This document shows positions 35,522-43,864 of a DNA stretch of 43,864 bases, piece after piece. The DNA is from Lingula anatina (lineage: Eukaryota > Brachiopoda > Lingulata > Lingulida > Lingulidae): assembly GCF_001039355.2 (NCBI RefSeq), contig NW_019775910.1:79365-123228 (forward strand). Direction: 5' to 3'. The stretch's first letter is position 1. Every line of letters begins with the position of its first letter. The notes below the pieces were generated by a model that was given only the letters and a program-made list of their open reading frames with translations, was not told the DNA's origin and made no database searches. Both the position numbers and the translations under genes were made by a program.

Positions 35522-36256
35522 TTATTATTTGTATGTAAACACAAGTGCACATTGTATGCAGTCTATAAACATAACGCATGTCACTATTTCCAGACCCAGG
35601 ACAGAAACCAACAGCAATTTGTAAAGCAAAGAAGTTTTCCTACAAGATTGCCCTGGAGGACGCTTTCAGTCACCTGATCATTGTGTCCGTCAATGGGAAA
35701 ATATCTGTTGAAATAAATACATCTACGCCATGTAATGTACTGGAAGGAACAGATGGAGTTGTCCAGGTATGTGTTTTTGTTCTGGATGTATATATATTTT
35801 AAGAAACAGATGGAATTATTCAGATGAAGGCTTAGGGCGCATTCCCATAGATTTTAGATCGATCTATCCCCGTGGGGAGTCTCACTAGATTACTGTCAGA
35901 TAATCCGGCTTAAATGTCCGTCCTGCCTACTACAAACTGTAAGGGGGTAATTAACTTTCGTGCCCCCTGGGCTGACAGCTATTTAGTGTGAACCCCAGGG
36001 AGTTAGGTTGATCTAGTTGGATCGATCTAATCTCTGGGAATGGGGTCTTAATTTTTGGTTGGTATGATTTGATGAAACAGCCACATGTAGAAAACATTAT
36101 TCACATATGCAATTCTTGGATTTGAATTTGAATTCAATTATTCAGCGGTAAAACTTTTTCCCTCACTTACTTATTCGTTATTATTATTTGTTTCTTTATA
36201 CTATTGTAATTGATACAATAATTATAATAAATAAGTAAGGGAAAACAGTTTTACCA

Positions 36257-36304
<48 letters not shown>

Positions 36305-36445
36305 CTATCGATATTCCAGATAAATGAACTGGAGGAACCACCTGTTGAAGATGAAGACAGCTTTGATAGTTATTACCTCCTAGATGACTCTGAAGATCAA
36401 GACAGAATCAATGAAAAAATTCTCCTTGCTTTAGAAGCTGACTGA
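32455..36445 (+). CDS. RDM1: RAD52 motif-containing protein 1 (incomplete in assembly)
   Basis: Exons: 32455-32559 (ATG, LYLTRIPLEYTDDELT), 33813-34043 (KLEEIFSKYGLLFEIQVF; GFAFIKYYSTLDAARAKSD), 35594-35766 (KAKKFSYKIALEDAFSHLII; VNGKISVEI) and 36320-36445 (acidic DEDSFDSYYLLDD, TGA 36443). All have GT-AG borders. The first two form an RNA-recognition-type fold and the third the RAD52-like motif of RDM1, which in vertebrates is implicated in the response to DNA damage such as cisplatin. Exon 2 ends on a codon border, but the 35594 exon begins with two bases of a codon, so one or more exons are missing between them; the conserved LNSSKCQELANYY-type segment is indeed not found. The gap at 32818-33678 lies in intron 1. 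Confidence 0.88.
32818..33678. other. Assembly gap (861 N)
   Basis: Unknown sequence inside RDM1 intron 1. Open frames across it are artefacts. Confidence 0.99.
34051..34250. mobile_element. Foldback element next to the RDM1 exon 2 donor
   Basis: Perfect 36-base inverted arms, containing ATTCGCGGTATCTTGTGATC, at 34063-34098 and 34191-34226 around a 92-base spacer. A second inverted near-copy of the outer arm (CATGAAAAAGCTATTTTC on the minus strand) follows at 34229-34250. It begins within 20 bases of the splice donor at 34044. Confidence 0.85.
34262..34289. repeat. 12-bp-arm hairpin
   Basis: GTACCGCCAGCG-TAGG-CGCTGGCGGTAC, perfect arms with a 4-base loop, in a GC-rich island inside RDM1 intronic DNA. 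Confidence 0.9.
34440..35593. repeat. RDM1 intronic repeat DNA
   Basis: Contains a nuclear-receptor-like DR1, TTTGACCTTTGACCTTT, at about 34626-34642 followed by TTCAAGGTCAAA. Also an (ATT)n run at 35276-35304 and a (TTTA)n run at about 35476-35522. Two blocks around TTGGTCTTAAAATAACAGAAA (35236 and 35435) are direct repeats of about 60-100 bases. The missing RDM1 exon(s) should lie here but I cannot find them. Confidence 0.55.
35834..36052. mobile_element. MITE, copy 1 (related to 42785-43051)
   Basis: Ends are imperfect inverted repeats: left GCGCATTCCCATAGATTTTA and AGATCGATCT, right reverse complement AGACCCCATTCCCAGAGATT and AGATCGATCC. Lies in the last RDM1 intron. Confidence 0.7.
36260..36304. 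repeat. (ATT)n microsatellite before the last RDM1 exon
   Basis: About 15 ATT units ending 15 bases before the exon acceptor (AG 36318-36319), which may help assembly slips here. Confidence 0.95.
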
Positions 36446-37573
36446 AAGTTATTTTACAGCAAAAATATCCATTATCAGAGGGTGGTTTCACAAAAAAAAA
36501 AAAAAAAAATCTAGGACCGTTCAAAACTTAAGATGTTCAAAACTGAAGTTTATTATGCAATGAATGCATATATTACAATTGCATTTTACATCTAATGATA
36601 ATGCATATATACATTTTCAATACATATCATATATCACATGATAATTCCATAAATTAAGATCATATTTACTCCAATGAAATAATAATTGAACAGTATGAAC
36701 AACTGGTAGAGAATTTTACTAACTTGGGTATAGCTGTATGCTTAAACTTACTGCTTAAACGTGCATAAACTTTTAGAGTTACGTATATCTTTACCCCAAG
36801 AAAATCCCTTTTTTTTTTTGGGGGGCCAAAATGAACTGCTTTCAAGTGAACATAAATGTCACTTACAAAGCTCGGGTCTAGAATATCTACGATCGTCGAC
36901 AAAAATCTGAATGCAGCAGATGATATATGCTTCTGAACGCTTAAAATTTGTGGCAGTAATCGCTTCACGTCGTTTGTTTTGTTACCGCGCATTGAACAAT
37001 GGATGGGTGCTTTAATCAAATGAAAATTGATGTGATTCGGATTATTTCTTTGTTGATTAAACTGACGAAAAACTTCGAAATGCTGCTGATGTAGTCTGGG
37101 TTGGTCCTCTTAGCCCTTATTAGATTGCCAACCCACGTGCAACGTGATTTGTTCATTGATAATTAATTAATATGTATGACAATGAATGTAATTAATAGCT
37201 CCAGATGAAAAAGCGTCCCACTTGTTGGTTAGAAAATTACGAGAGACGTTTTGTTTTTATCGGTGCTTTTTGTTCCACTTGCCATTTACTCTCATTAATA
37301 AAAGCAATAAAATGTGAGTTGCTGGTTCTCAGTTTCCTAAAACACCTGTCGGTTGCAGCTTCTTTGATGTGAATAACATTGTTTACGTTTGTTGACGTGC
37401 GTACTTTTAAATGTATTCACGGAAATGAGATTCGGATATGCTGTAGTTTTGTGATATTAAATCGCAAGTAGATATGAATATTTGTTCTGTGAATCATATT
37501 GAGAGAATTGGCCCACTTCGCTTGGGTTTGATCTGCAAAATGTTTTTGATATATCAATTTATGTAAGAAGTGT

Positions 37574-37616
37574 ATTTAGCCAGGGAATTATATCCGATAT
37601 AATTCCCTGATTTAGC
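37574..37616. mobile_element. 29-bp terminal-repeat-only relic with 7-bp target duplication
   Basis: CAGGGAATTATATC, one C, then GATATAATTCCCTG (37581-37609) is a near-perfect palindrome flanked on both sides by ATTTAGC (37574-37580, 37610-37616). CAGGG ends with a 7-8 bp duplication fit a hAT element reduced to its terminal repeats. Confidence 0.7.
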
Positions 37617-37870
37617 CATCCCATGCCGGACAACTAGAATGCATCCTCTGCCCAGATAAAATGTAAAGAAAATTAAAGAGAATGAAAACCATCCTTTACA
37701 TAAATAAAGAGACTGGATTAACTTGAAATTTTACAGAATAATTTCCTCGTACAGAACGTTCTTAAAAATTCAACAAAATTTCTTTAATACTAATGATGCC
37801 TTGTACTCTAACAAGCAAGGCAACGCTGATGAAAATGTATCCTTTTTTGTTGCCAGAGATATTTATTAGC

Positions 37871-38118
37871 AAGTGAAAAAAATAAGAAGCAAACAAATTA
37901 GATAAAAATAAAAAGGCCCTCATAGCAAATTTCTTGTTTTTACTAATTACTTGTCATTATTTTAGAATCTGAGTCTAGGGCGATAGTCCAAAGGTAATTA
38001 CTAACACGTGAAAAAAATAGAAAAGCAAACCAATAAGATATAAATAAACGGCAATTGGACGTGAAATGGTTTTATTTTTGCTAATTATTTGTCACAATAC
38101 TGGAATCTGAGACCAGGG
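37871..38118. repeat. Diverged 135-bp tandem duplication
   Basis: GTGAAAAAAATA, AGCAAAC, GATA-AAATAAA, CTAATTA-TTGTCA and GGAATCTGAG-C-AGGG occur in the same order twice with a period of about 135 bases. Identity is moderate. Confidence 0.7.
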
Positions 38119-38502
38119 GAAATAGGTATGCAAATAAGTTAGTCACACTGTATGACGTACGACAAATACGTGCAGGCAAATACTAAAATAATGCGTAAAA
38201 GAATTAATGTCCCATTATGAAAATTTTAGCAATAAATGTGTCGGGAGGTCCTTGAGGTTCTATTTTAACTCGATTAAAATCTAGTTAAGTGTCTTTATCT
38301 AATTACCCCCATTCACTGACAAGTAGTAAGTGAGGAGTGAAATGGAATGCAATGTTTTTTCCAAGTGTTTTTTTTTTCTAAACTGCCTCACGAACATGGA
38401 ATTAGCTAATCACCACATTTGCTTTCTTTTCTTTCTATCTCGACCCAGCCCTAGTTTGCTAAGTTTGAAATACGCCTGTGGTTAACATTTGCTGAAGTAA
38501 AC

Positions 38503-38670
38503 CAGTGGCGGATTTTTTTTAAATTTTATTTTTTTTTTGGGGGGGGGGTGTCAAGGTGGTCGATTTCTGAAAAAAAAATCACAATGGTCCCACTGTCCAC
38601 AATGGTCCCACGGCAAGGGGTGGGGTGGGGCGGCTTCGCCACCCTTCAAATAATCCTGGATCCGCCCCTG
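38503..38670. mobile_element. hAT-like MITE
   Basis: Left end CAGTGGCGGAT and right end ATCCGCCCCTG are inverted (10 of 11 bases). The inner sequence has G-rich and T-rich runs. No clear 8-bp target duplication. The CAGxGGCGGATC end is common in animal hAT-derived elements. Confidence 0.7.
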
Positions 38671-39303
38671 TAATCGATGAAAAAGCGTGTAACCCATACT
38701 GAATATTCACTGCATCTTTTATTTAAAGATATTGATACAACAATTGAAATAAACTTGGATTCAAATTTTTTATATTAAAAGTGTTTCTAGTTTCAGTTGT
38801 CTAATAAGTGTTTAAATTTTTTGATTAAAAAAATAAATCCAACGGTCCATCGTGACAGCAAACCTGTCCCATTGGGATGAAGAATGAATAAATTATACAT
38901 AAATATATATAGTATAAATGTCGCCAGACATCTGTTTACGGAAGAGACGAAGTTCAGCTGTATTCAGACGTGACTTCTTTTAACAAATATCGGTTCAACT
39001 TTCGCCAATCAGATGACCCTGTTATATGCACAAGCTAGAGTCCTCTAAATCATTTGCTAATTAAGTTGGCAATTTTGTAGTGCGACTACAGTGCGCCTTA
39101 ATTTCGGTCTTCGTTGTTTTCCTCTGAACAACCCACTATAAAAGACAAATGGCGTAATAAAGCTACGGCATCGTTTTCACCTGCTGCAAACATTCACCTG
39201 CTACGCTTTAATATTTAATTTCAATGCATTTCCGCCGGGCGTGCGTTTTTGGTCGGGCGTAATTTTTTGAGAGGAGTCGGTGATAATCTATGCAATTTTT
39301 TTG

Positions 39304-39310
39304 TATAAAA
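39304..39310 (+). promoter_or_regulatory. TATA box of the chitin-binding-like gene
   Basis: TATAAAA in the context TTGTATAAAAGGAGG. Transcription would begin at about 39330-39340. A donor at 39514 (AAAAG|GTACGT) and an acceptor at 39780-39781 (TATTTCAG) then define a non-coding first exon of about 180 bases. Confidence 0.65.
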
Positions 39311-39824
39311 GGAGGAACAGTTTCTTATTTTGCATTCAAAGCCACTAGAGAGTGTTGTAAGGACAAGCTATACTAATTACTGTATTTTCAGGGATTTATT
39401 TGGTTTTCTATTAGTACGCATTTGCACTCATTAATTAACGAAGGGATCTTTAGTTCGCTAACTTTGAAGATAACCTTGGAGCAGGTCAAAAAGGAATTAT
39501 AACTTTATAAAAGGTACGTTTGGCATGGTATTACTTTCTGCACATTGACAGAAACAATTTACGTCAGTAGATCATTTTTTCAAAATTCACAAGATTTTTT
39601 TTTAATCAGTTGGTAAATTTTGGGTCATATTCGATATGATAAAATCTGTTGGAGATTATGATTATAATTGTAGAAGATAATTCCGAAAATATATCTTCAA
39701 AGGCATATCTTTATCGTTCCACCATGATATATAATTATAAAGGATAAGCAACGCTCCATTTTGGCAATTTGTGTATTTCAGTGCACAAAACAGGAAAAAC
39801 AGTCGGATCCAACATTTAAGCACG

Positions 39825-40143
39825 ATGAAAACCTTAACCGCACAGTCGCGCCTTGCAATTTTCATCTTCGGCGTAATTGCCGCTTCATTCCTAGTCCAGG
39901 AATTACACGGGAGTCACTCATGCCGAGAGTGTCACACGTTAGCCTCGGAAGCGTCTTCTCTTTGCTACGGTGGCGATTTCTGTGGGTTGCTAGGCGACGG
40001 CATGCATCAGGACTGTGCGTCATGCTTGTCTTATGTAAGGTGCACTAACGGAGTGCGCGAAAACGTTCAGTGTCCCAATGGGCATGTTTGGAATCAGGTA
40101 AATATGCGTGCCGTTTTAGACTCAAGAAGTGTATTAGACAAAG

Positions 40144-40182
<39 letters not shown>

Positions 40183-41658
40183 GGCCTAAATATCTTGGGG
40201 ATATTAATAAATTTCCTAAGATATAGGCCTACTTTATTCAAAACAGTTGATAAAATTATGATCTATAAATCGTTTGTGAGAATTTCATTTCTAACATTTA
40301 CTCCCGTAAGTGAAATTTACCCGTTTCCATGTCTAATACAAGACTGAATCATACATGAGACTAGACCCATGTTTTGCCTATATTTCTGTCTGTAGGCCTA
40401 TGCCTATGCCTGTATTTATTTATTTTTGTATTCAACAGGCCAGCCAGCAGTGCGACTGGCCTTGGGTCAGTGGATTGACCTGTAAACTGACCAGCTCAGA
40501 CATCGTGACGGTCAGTGACTACCTGCGCGAGTCCGGTGATTGGCAGGTAAGTTTTTTAAATGATCTCTTTTTTATTTATTTGTTTTTTTTTTATTTATTT
40601 ATTTTATTTCGTATGACACGTGTCTTGAGATCGGGGCGTTATTGAGAGTTTTTTGGGCATTTCAGTGTGAATTATCAATCAAAAGGTCATCAATGTTTTT
40701 GAGCGGATTTTTAAAGCCTAGTAAATTTATTAAAAAGAATAATATTATACTGGCTTACTTTTTGTGTTCATCGTGTGTGCCATTTTCTGTATACTTTCCT
40801 TGGTTGATTGTTTATTAAATTAATTTGTGTTATTGTTTTTTTGTTGAAGTTGACCTTTTACTTTTATAAAAAGATTGTCAAAACTGCAAGTGTCAAAAAG
40901 TGTGTAATTGCAATGTGTCAAAATATGACCCGTCCTATTGACATTTAAGAATGAAGCCGACAGAAAAAGTGATAAAGGTTTATGTTTTTCTTAAGTAAAA
41001 CATCGAATAAATAATTCTGATCAAGGTCACTGATCCCCTGACAAGACAAGAAATCGGTTGTTATCGTCAAAATGTTGTTTTTGATTTGATTTGAATGACT
41101 TTATTGAGTACAAAATTATATACAAGAACTTAAAAGAGCATAATTCTTAAAAAGTTTTCATACATTTTCAATAATAATGTCCTGGTTGTTAGTAAGCTTA
41201 ACTCTCCGAACCTTTCATTCCAGATGGGAGGTTATGATGGAATGATGTACATGCAGTCCCTATCCATCAGCTTGATGTCCGACCCTGTGGCGACACCTAC
41301 TGCCTGCCCGAACTGCATCACGGGAAAACTGAAAGCCCCCTTTCCCACGTCTGACGTCATTCGGCCGGGAGAGGCCTGTAACGGGCGATTTGGCGACTTT
41401 CAGACGTGTGAATCCTGCCTTAAAGTCGCCGTCTGTTACTCCTACCCTCTGCCAATTTCATTCCCCTGTGAGGCGGGGAAGGTGTACGACCCCCAGGCTC
41501 CAAACCCTACGGGGAATCCCACTAGCAAGTGCCTCGAGCCATGGAAGACGAACGCGTGCTCTTTGACCGCCCAAGATCAGGCCGCCATTTGTTCCCATTA
41601 TCAAGGCGCGACACCCGGGAGTGAAGCGGCCATGTACTATAGTACGCACTGTTATTAA
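39825..41658 (+). CDS. Secreted cysteine-rich protein with two chitin-binding (CBM14/peritrophin-A-like) domains
   Basis: Coding exons 39825-40097, 40439-40546 and 41224-41658 join exactly on codon borders (91 + 36 + 144 residues = 271). Residues 1-30 are a signal peptide (basic start, RLAIFIFGVIAASFLV core). Domain 1, about residues 45-108, spans exons 1-2: CASCLSYVRCTNGVRENVQC, PNGHVWNQ and QQCDWPWVSGLTC, the Cys and aromatic pattern of CBM14 with its CDWP end. Domain 2 in exon 3: FQTCESCLKVAVCYSYPLP and FPCEAGKVYDPQAPNPTG. The product is probably extracellular and binds chitin, as in peritrophic, cuticle or shell-matrix proteins; which one cannot be told. An (AAT)n run sits just after exon 1 and a strong composition shift (GC-rich) marks exon 3. 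No gene symbol is justified. Confidence 0.85.
40144..40183. repeat. (AAT)n microsatellite in intron
   Basis: About 13 AAT units in the first coding intron of the chitin-binding-like gene. Confidence 0.95.
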
Positions 41659-41905
41659 TGAGTCCACGGTTCGATTCTCCACAGACCTTTTTCACTTTGC
41701 TAATTTTGGTAAGAGGATGAATAGATAGGGTCTGCATTGTCATTTGTGTGTGGACATTTCTTATTGTAAGTGTACCTGGCAAAGCGAATTTAAATAATTC
41801 AAAGTGTAAACTGTGACTCAGATAATGTTATCTGTCTTCACGAGAGATTGCATTAGAAAAAAAAAGAGACTACTTCCGTGTGGGGACAATCAGTGCAGTG
41901 TGTAG

Positions 41906-41911
41906 AATAAA
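41906..41911 (+). terminator. Polyadenylation signal AATAAA
   Basis: Canonical hexamer 248 bases after the stop codon of the chitin-binding-like gene, followed by a GT-rich stretch. Confidence 0.6.
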
Positions 41912-42324
41912 GTAGTCTGTTTGCAAATATTGATCAATTGTTTTTGGCTTGATTGTCGTTGTCAACCGTATGTGACGACGTTACTGACTTTGTCTTGGTG
42001 GCGCGAGGTAATAACTAAACAATTCCATGTTTTCCCATATTCTTTATTATCGCTTTCTAACTACGCTATCTACAGTTTGTTCCTCATCGTTCAACCTCTT
42101 ACATTGTTCTCCCCGTCTACATTACATTCTTCGCTTATAAGTACAATAAGGTCGTGTCAATCAACTTAAGTTACTCTACTAAACACTCACCGCTCTTATT
42201 CGCAGCATGCTGTCACTTACTAACGTTACACGCACACGTAACATTTTAAGAAAATTGCTAGACTTTAAAGTAATCAGAAAGATGCTCTTCGAATATACGG
42301 CTGACGTGTTACGTGTAATATTAA

Positions 42325-42638
42325 CTATTCTGTTTATAGTTGCTGACTCTAACAGCTCAAACAAAAATGCTTTAAGTAAAACATTATCACTTCTCGCCGA
42401 AAACTTTATTCAGAAACGATTATGGCGATTATTCTGTTTATCGTTGTTGACTCTAACAGCTCAAATCAGAGATGCAAGAAGCTTAACATTATCACTTCTC
42501 GCTGAATACTTTATTCAGAAAAGATTATAGCAATTAATCTGTTAATCGTCGCTGACGCTAACAGCTCAAAACAAAGATGCATTAAGTAAAACATTATCAC
42601 TTTTCGCTGAATACTATATTCAGAAACGATTATGGCGT
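42325..42638. repeat. Three tandem units of about 104-105 bp
   Basis: Units keyed by TAACAGCTCAAA at 42350, 42454 and 42559, each with ACATTATCACTT, CTCGC or TTCGC, GAA-ACT-TATTCAGAAA and GATTAT-GC. Not a CRISPR: there is no short repeat with unique spacers; the whole unit repeats. Confidence 0.9.
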
Positions 42639-42784
42639 TGTCTTGTGTTCACAGAGGGCAAAATTTACAATGTAATTTTAATGACGTTTAACTTTGACAC
42701 GGTGGGTTCACACCCATCCTGGCTGAGGCTGAGACTTCCTTTCATCTTGTTAAAACCGTCATTTAAATAGCACTACAAAAATTA

Positions 42785-43051
42785 AGACCTCGTTCCCATT
42801 CCTAAATCGACCTAGCAGGATCGACCTGTCTCCGAGGGGATTCTCGATAAATTGCATTCAGCTTAAGCGGCTCTGATGTCTGGCACGCCTACTGAAGCTG
42901 CTAAACGATAGTTAATCCCCCCCCCCCCCAACAGCTTCAGTAGGCGCGCCAGACATCACAGCAGTATAAGCTGAATGTAATATAGCCGGAAACATCTTGG
43001 AGATCTGATGGGTCGATCTTGCAAGATCGATCTAGGTATGGGAACGGGGAG
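42785..43051. mobile_element. Foldback MITE, copy 2 (related to 35834-36052)
   Basis: Outer inverted ends: left CGTTCCCATTCCTAAATCGA, right reverse complement CGTTCCCATACCTAGATCGA. Inner arms GATGTCTGGC-CGCCTACTGAAGC and GCTTCAGTAGGCG-GCCAGACATC surround a run of about 13 C (42917-42929). It can fold over most of its length. Confidence 0.85.
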
Positions 43052-43400
43052 ATATCCAACTTAACGGTCCGTTACATACGAGATGTTACTAGAAAATATG
43101 TGAACTCGTGGCGTGTTTCAGTGCACTTGATTGTGTAGCTGTCTACATACTAGAGTGACTTTTCTATCTTTTACCTTGTGTTTGTGTCAAGAAATACATT
43201 TCAAAAATTTTTATTATTATGTTGTGATTTCTCTTTGAACTACCGGAAGGTGATCTGTAAAACGAAAACGACATCCGGGTTTCACGGGACGTTATTGTAG
43301 AATATTAATAAATTTTAACGTGAAAAGAACGTGACCCATACGATTATGTTTTCCGTTGTGAGGGAATCTGCATAGAGAAAGAAAAAAGAAACAAACAAAA

Positions 43401-43431
<31 letters not shown>

Positions 43432-43680
43432 ACAGAGAGATATAGGAAACCAGGCAGATATTCGTTTTGCAGGACTGAAGAAGTAAAATTGTCATCATAA
43501 GCAAGTTCGCAAAAATTGTTAATAACTGTTTTCTAACCCACACGTTGATCAGGGCATTATTGCTCGGTCGTATGAGTTAATTTCTAAAGTTAAAATACTT
43601 ATCTTTTATTAGTCTACTATAACCTTGTAGTTTTATAAGTACATATATATATATTTTCCTCTTTTAATAGTCTTTATTTT
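43052..43680. other. Intergenic DNA with (AAAT)n
   Basis: AT-rich, with about eight AAAT units at 43401-43432. No coding frame or repeat of note otherwise. Confidence 0.6.
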
Positions 43681-43687
43681 ACAAGCC

Positions 43688-43723
43688 AGCCCCTCTCTCT
43701 CTCTCTCTCTCTCTCATAGACCC

Positions 43724-43770
<47 letters not shown>

Positions 43771-43801
43771 ACCCCAGTCTCTTTCTGTCTCTCATAGACC
43801 C

Positions 43802-43842
<41 letters not shown>

Positions 43843-43864
43843 CCCCTCTCTCTCTCTCTCTCTC
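43688..43864. repeat. (TC)n satellite with an inserted spacer motif
   Basis: Long CT runs punctuated three times by ATAGACCCCAG (about 43776-43805 and earlier at 43717), then CACACCCC. The window ends inside the array. Confidence 0.95.

Larger units (their letters stand above)
36446..39303. other. 2.9-kb intergenic region
   Basis: No convincing gene on either strand. Holds an A-rich run at 36492-36509, a tiny TIR-TIR palindrome (37574-37616), a diverged 135-bp tandem duplication (37871-38118) and a hAT-like MITE (38503-38670). Confidence 0.6.

Noticed and set aside
38495-38678. 8-bp target duplication for the hAT-like MITE
   Set aside because: The eight bases on the two sides (AAGTAAAC, TAATCGAT) do not match.
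42207-42530. 107-codon open frame
   Set aside because: It is carried by the tandem repeat units and has no similarity or splice support.
42325-42638. Repeat array that might suggest CRISPR
   Set aside because: Whole 104-105 bp units repeat with diffuse divergence; there are no short repeats with unique spacers, and the context is animal DNA.

Overview
The window reads as animal nuclear DNA. It is AT-rich, has GT-AG introns whose phases agree between exons, many microsatellites and a dense, decayed load of Ty3/gypsy and BEL/Pao retrotransposons, LINE and DNA-transposon remnants. The protein families and the style of the repeats suggest a lophotrochozoan, most likely a mollusc such as a bivalve. 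This is an inference; no rRNA, tRNA or mitochondrial marker is present to settle it. An assembly gap of 861 N lies at 32818-33678, and single N occur at about 1227, 10995 and 35110.

Four host genes are supported by exon-level homology and splice phase. (1) The 3' end of a MORN2-like MORN-repeat gene (+, 648-1523). (2) A complete four-exon VCPKMT (METTL21D) lysine methyltransferase (-, 29420-31556). (3) RDM1, a RAD52-motif/RRM protein (+, 32455-36445), head-to-head with VCPKMT, crossed by the gap and lacking at least one middle exon. (4) A secreted cysteine-rich protein with two probable chitin-binding CBM14 domains (+, coding 39825-41658), with a TATA box, a probable non-coding first exon and a polyadenylation signal.

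Between MORN2 and VCPKMT (about 2.7-28.7 kb) lies a nested transposon graveyard. From left to right: a Ty3 gag-nucleocapsid-protease remnant fused to a TatD-nuclease-like fragment; a BEL reverse transcriptase split by a short-LTR Ty3 remnant with a 5-bp target duplication; a foldback element; BEL gag and zinc-knuckle pieces in a 1.12-kb direct duplication that brackets a LINE tail; a Ty3 RNase H fragment interrupted by a 3.5-kb DNA transposon; a second transposon-type protein with a CLC-H motif; more Ty3 and BEL fragments; a TTAA-type MITE; a 564-bp LTR and its Ty3 gag-pro-RT body; a triplicated exon; BEL gag; and a Ty3 gag split by a solo LTR.

The most interesting object is the TIR transposon at 12990-16484. 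It has 21-bp perfect terminal inverted repeats and a TA target duplication. It carries a five-exon gene whose product ends in a DUF4806-like domain, and a small SANT/Myb-like N-terminus near its right end. No recognised transposase is present. About 7 kb away (23.5-24.0 kb) is a tandemly triplicated exon that looks like the N-terminal domain usually found in DUF4806 proteins. Together they suggest a little-described DUF4806-bearing transposon family. Family names throughout are from memory of protein families, since no search could be run.
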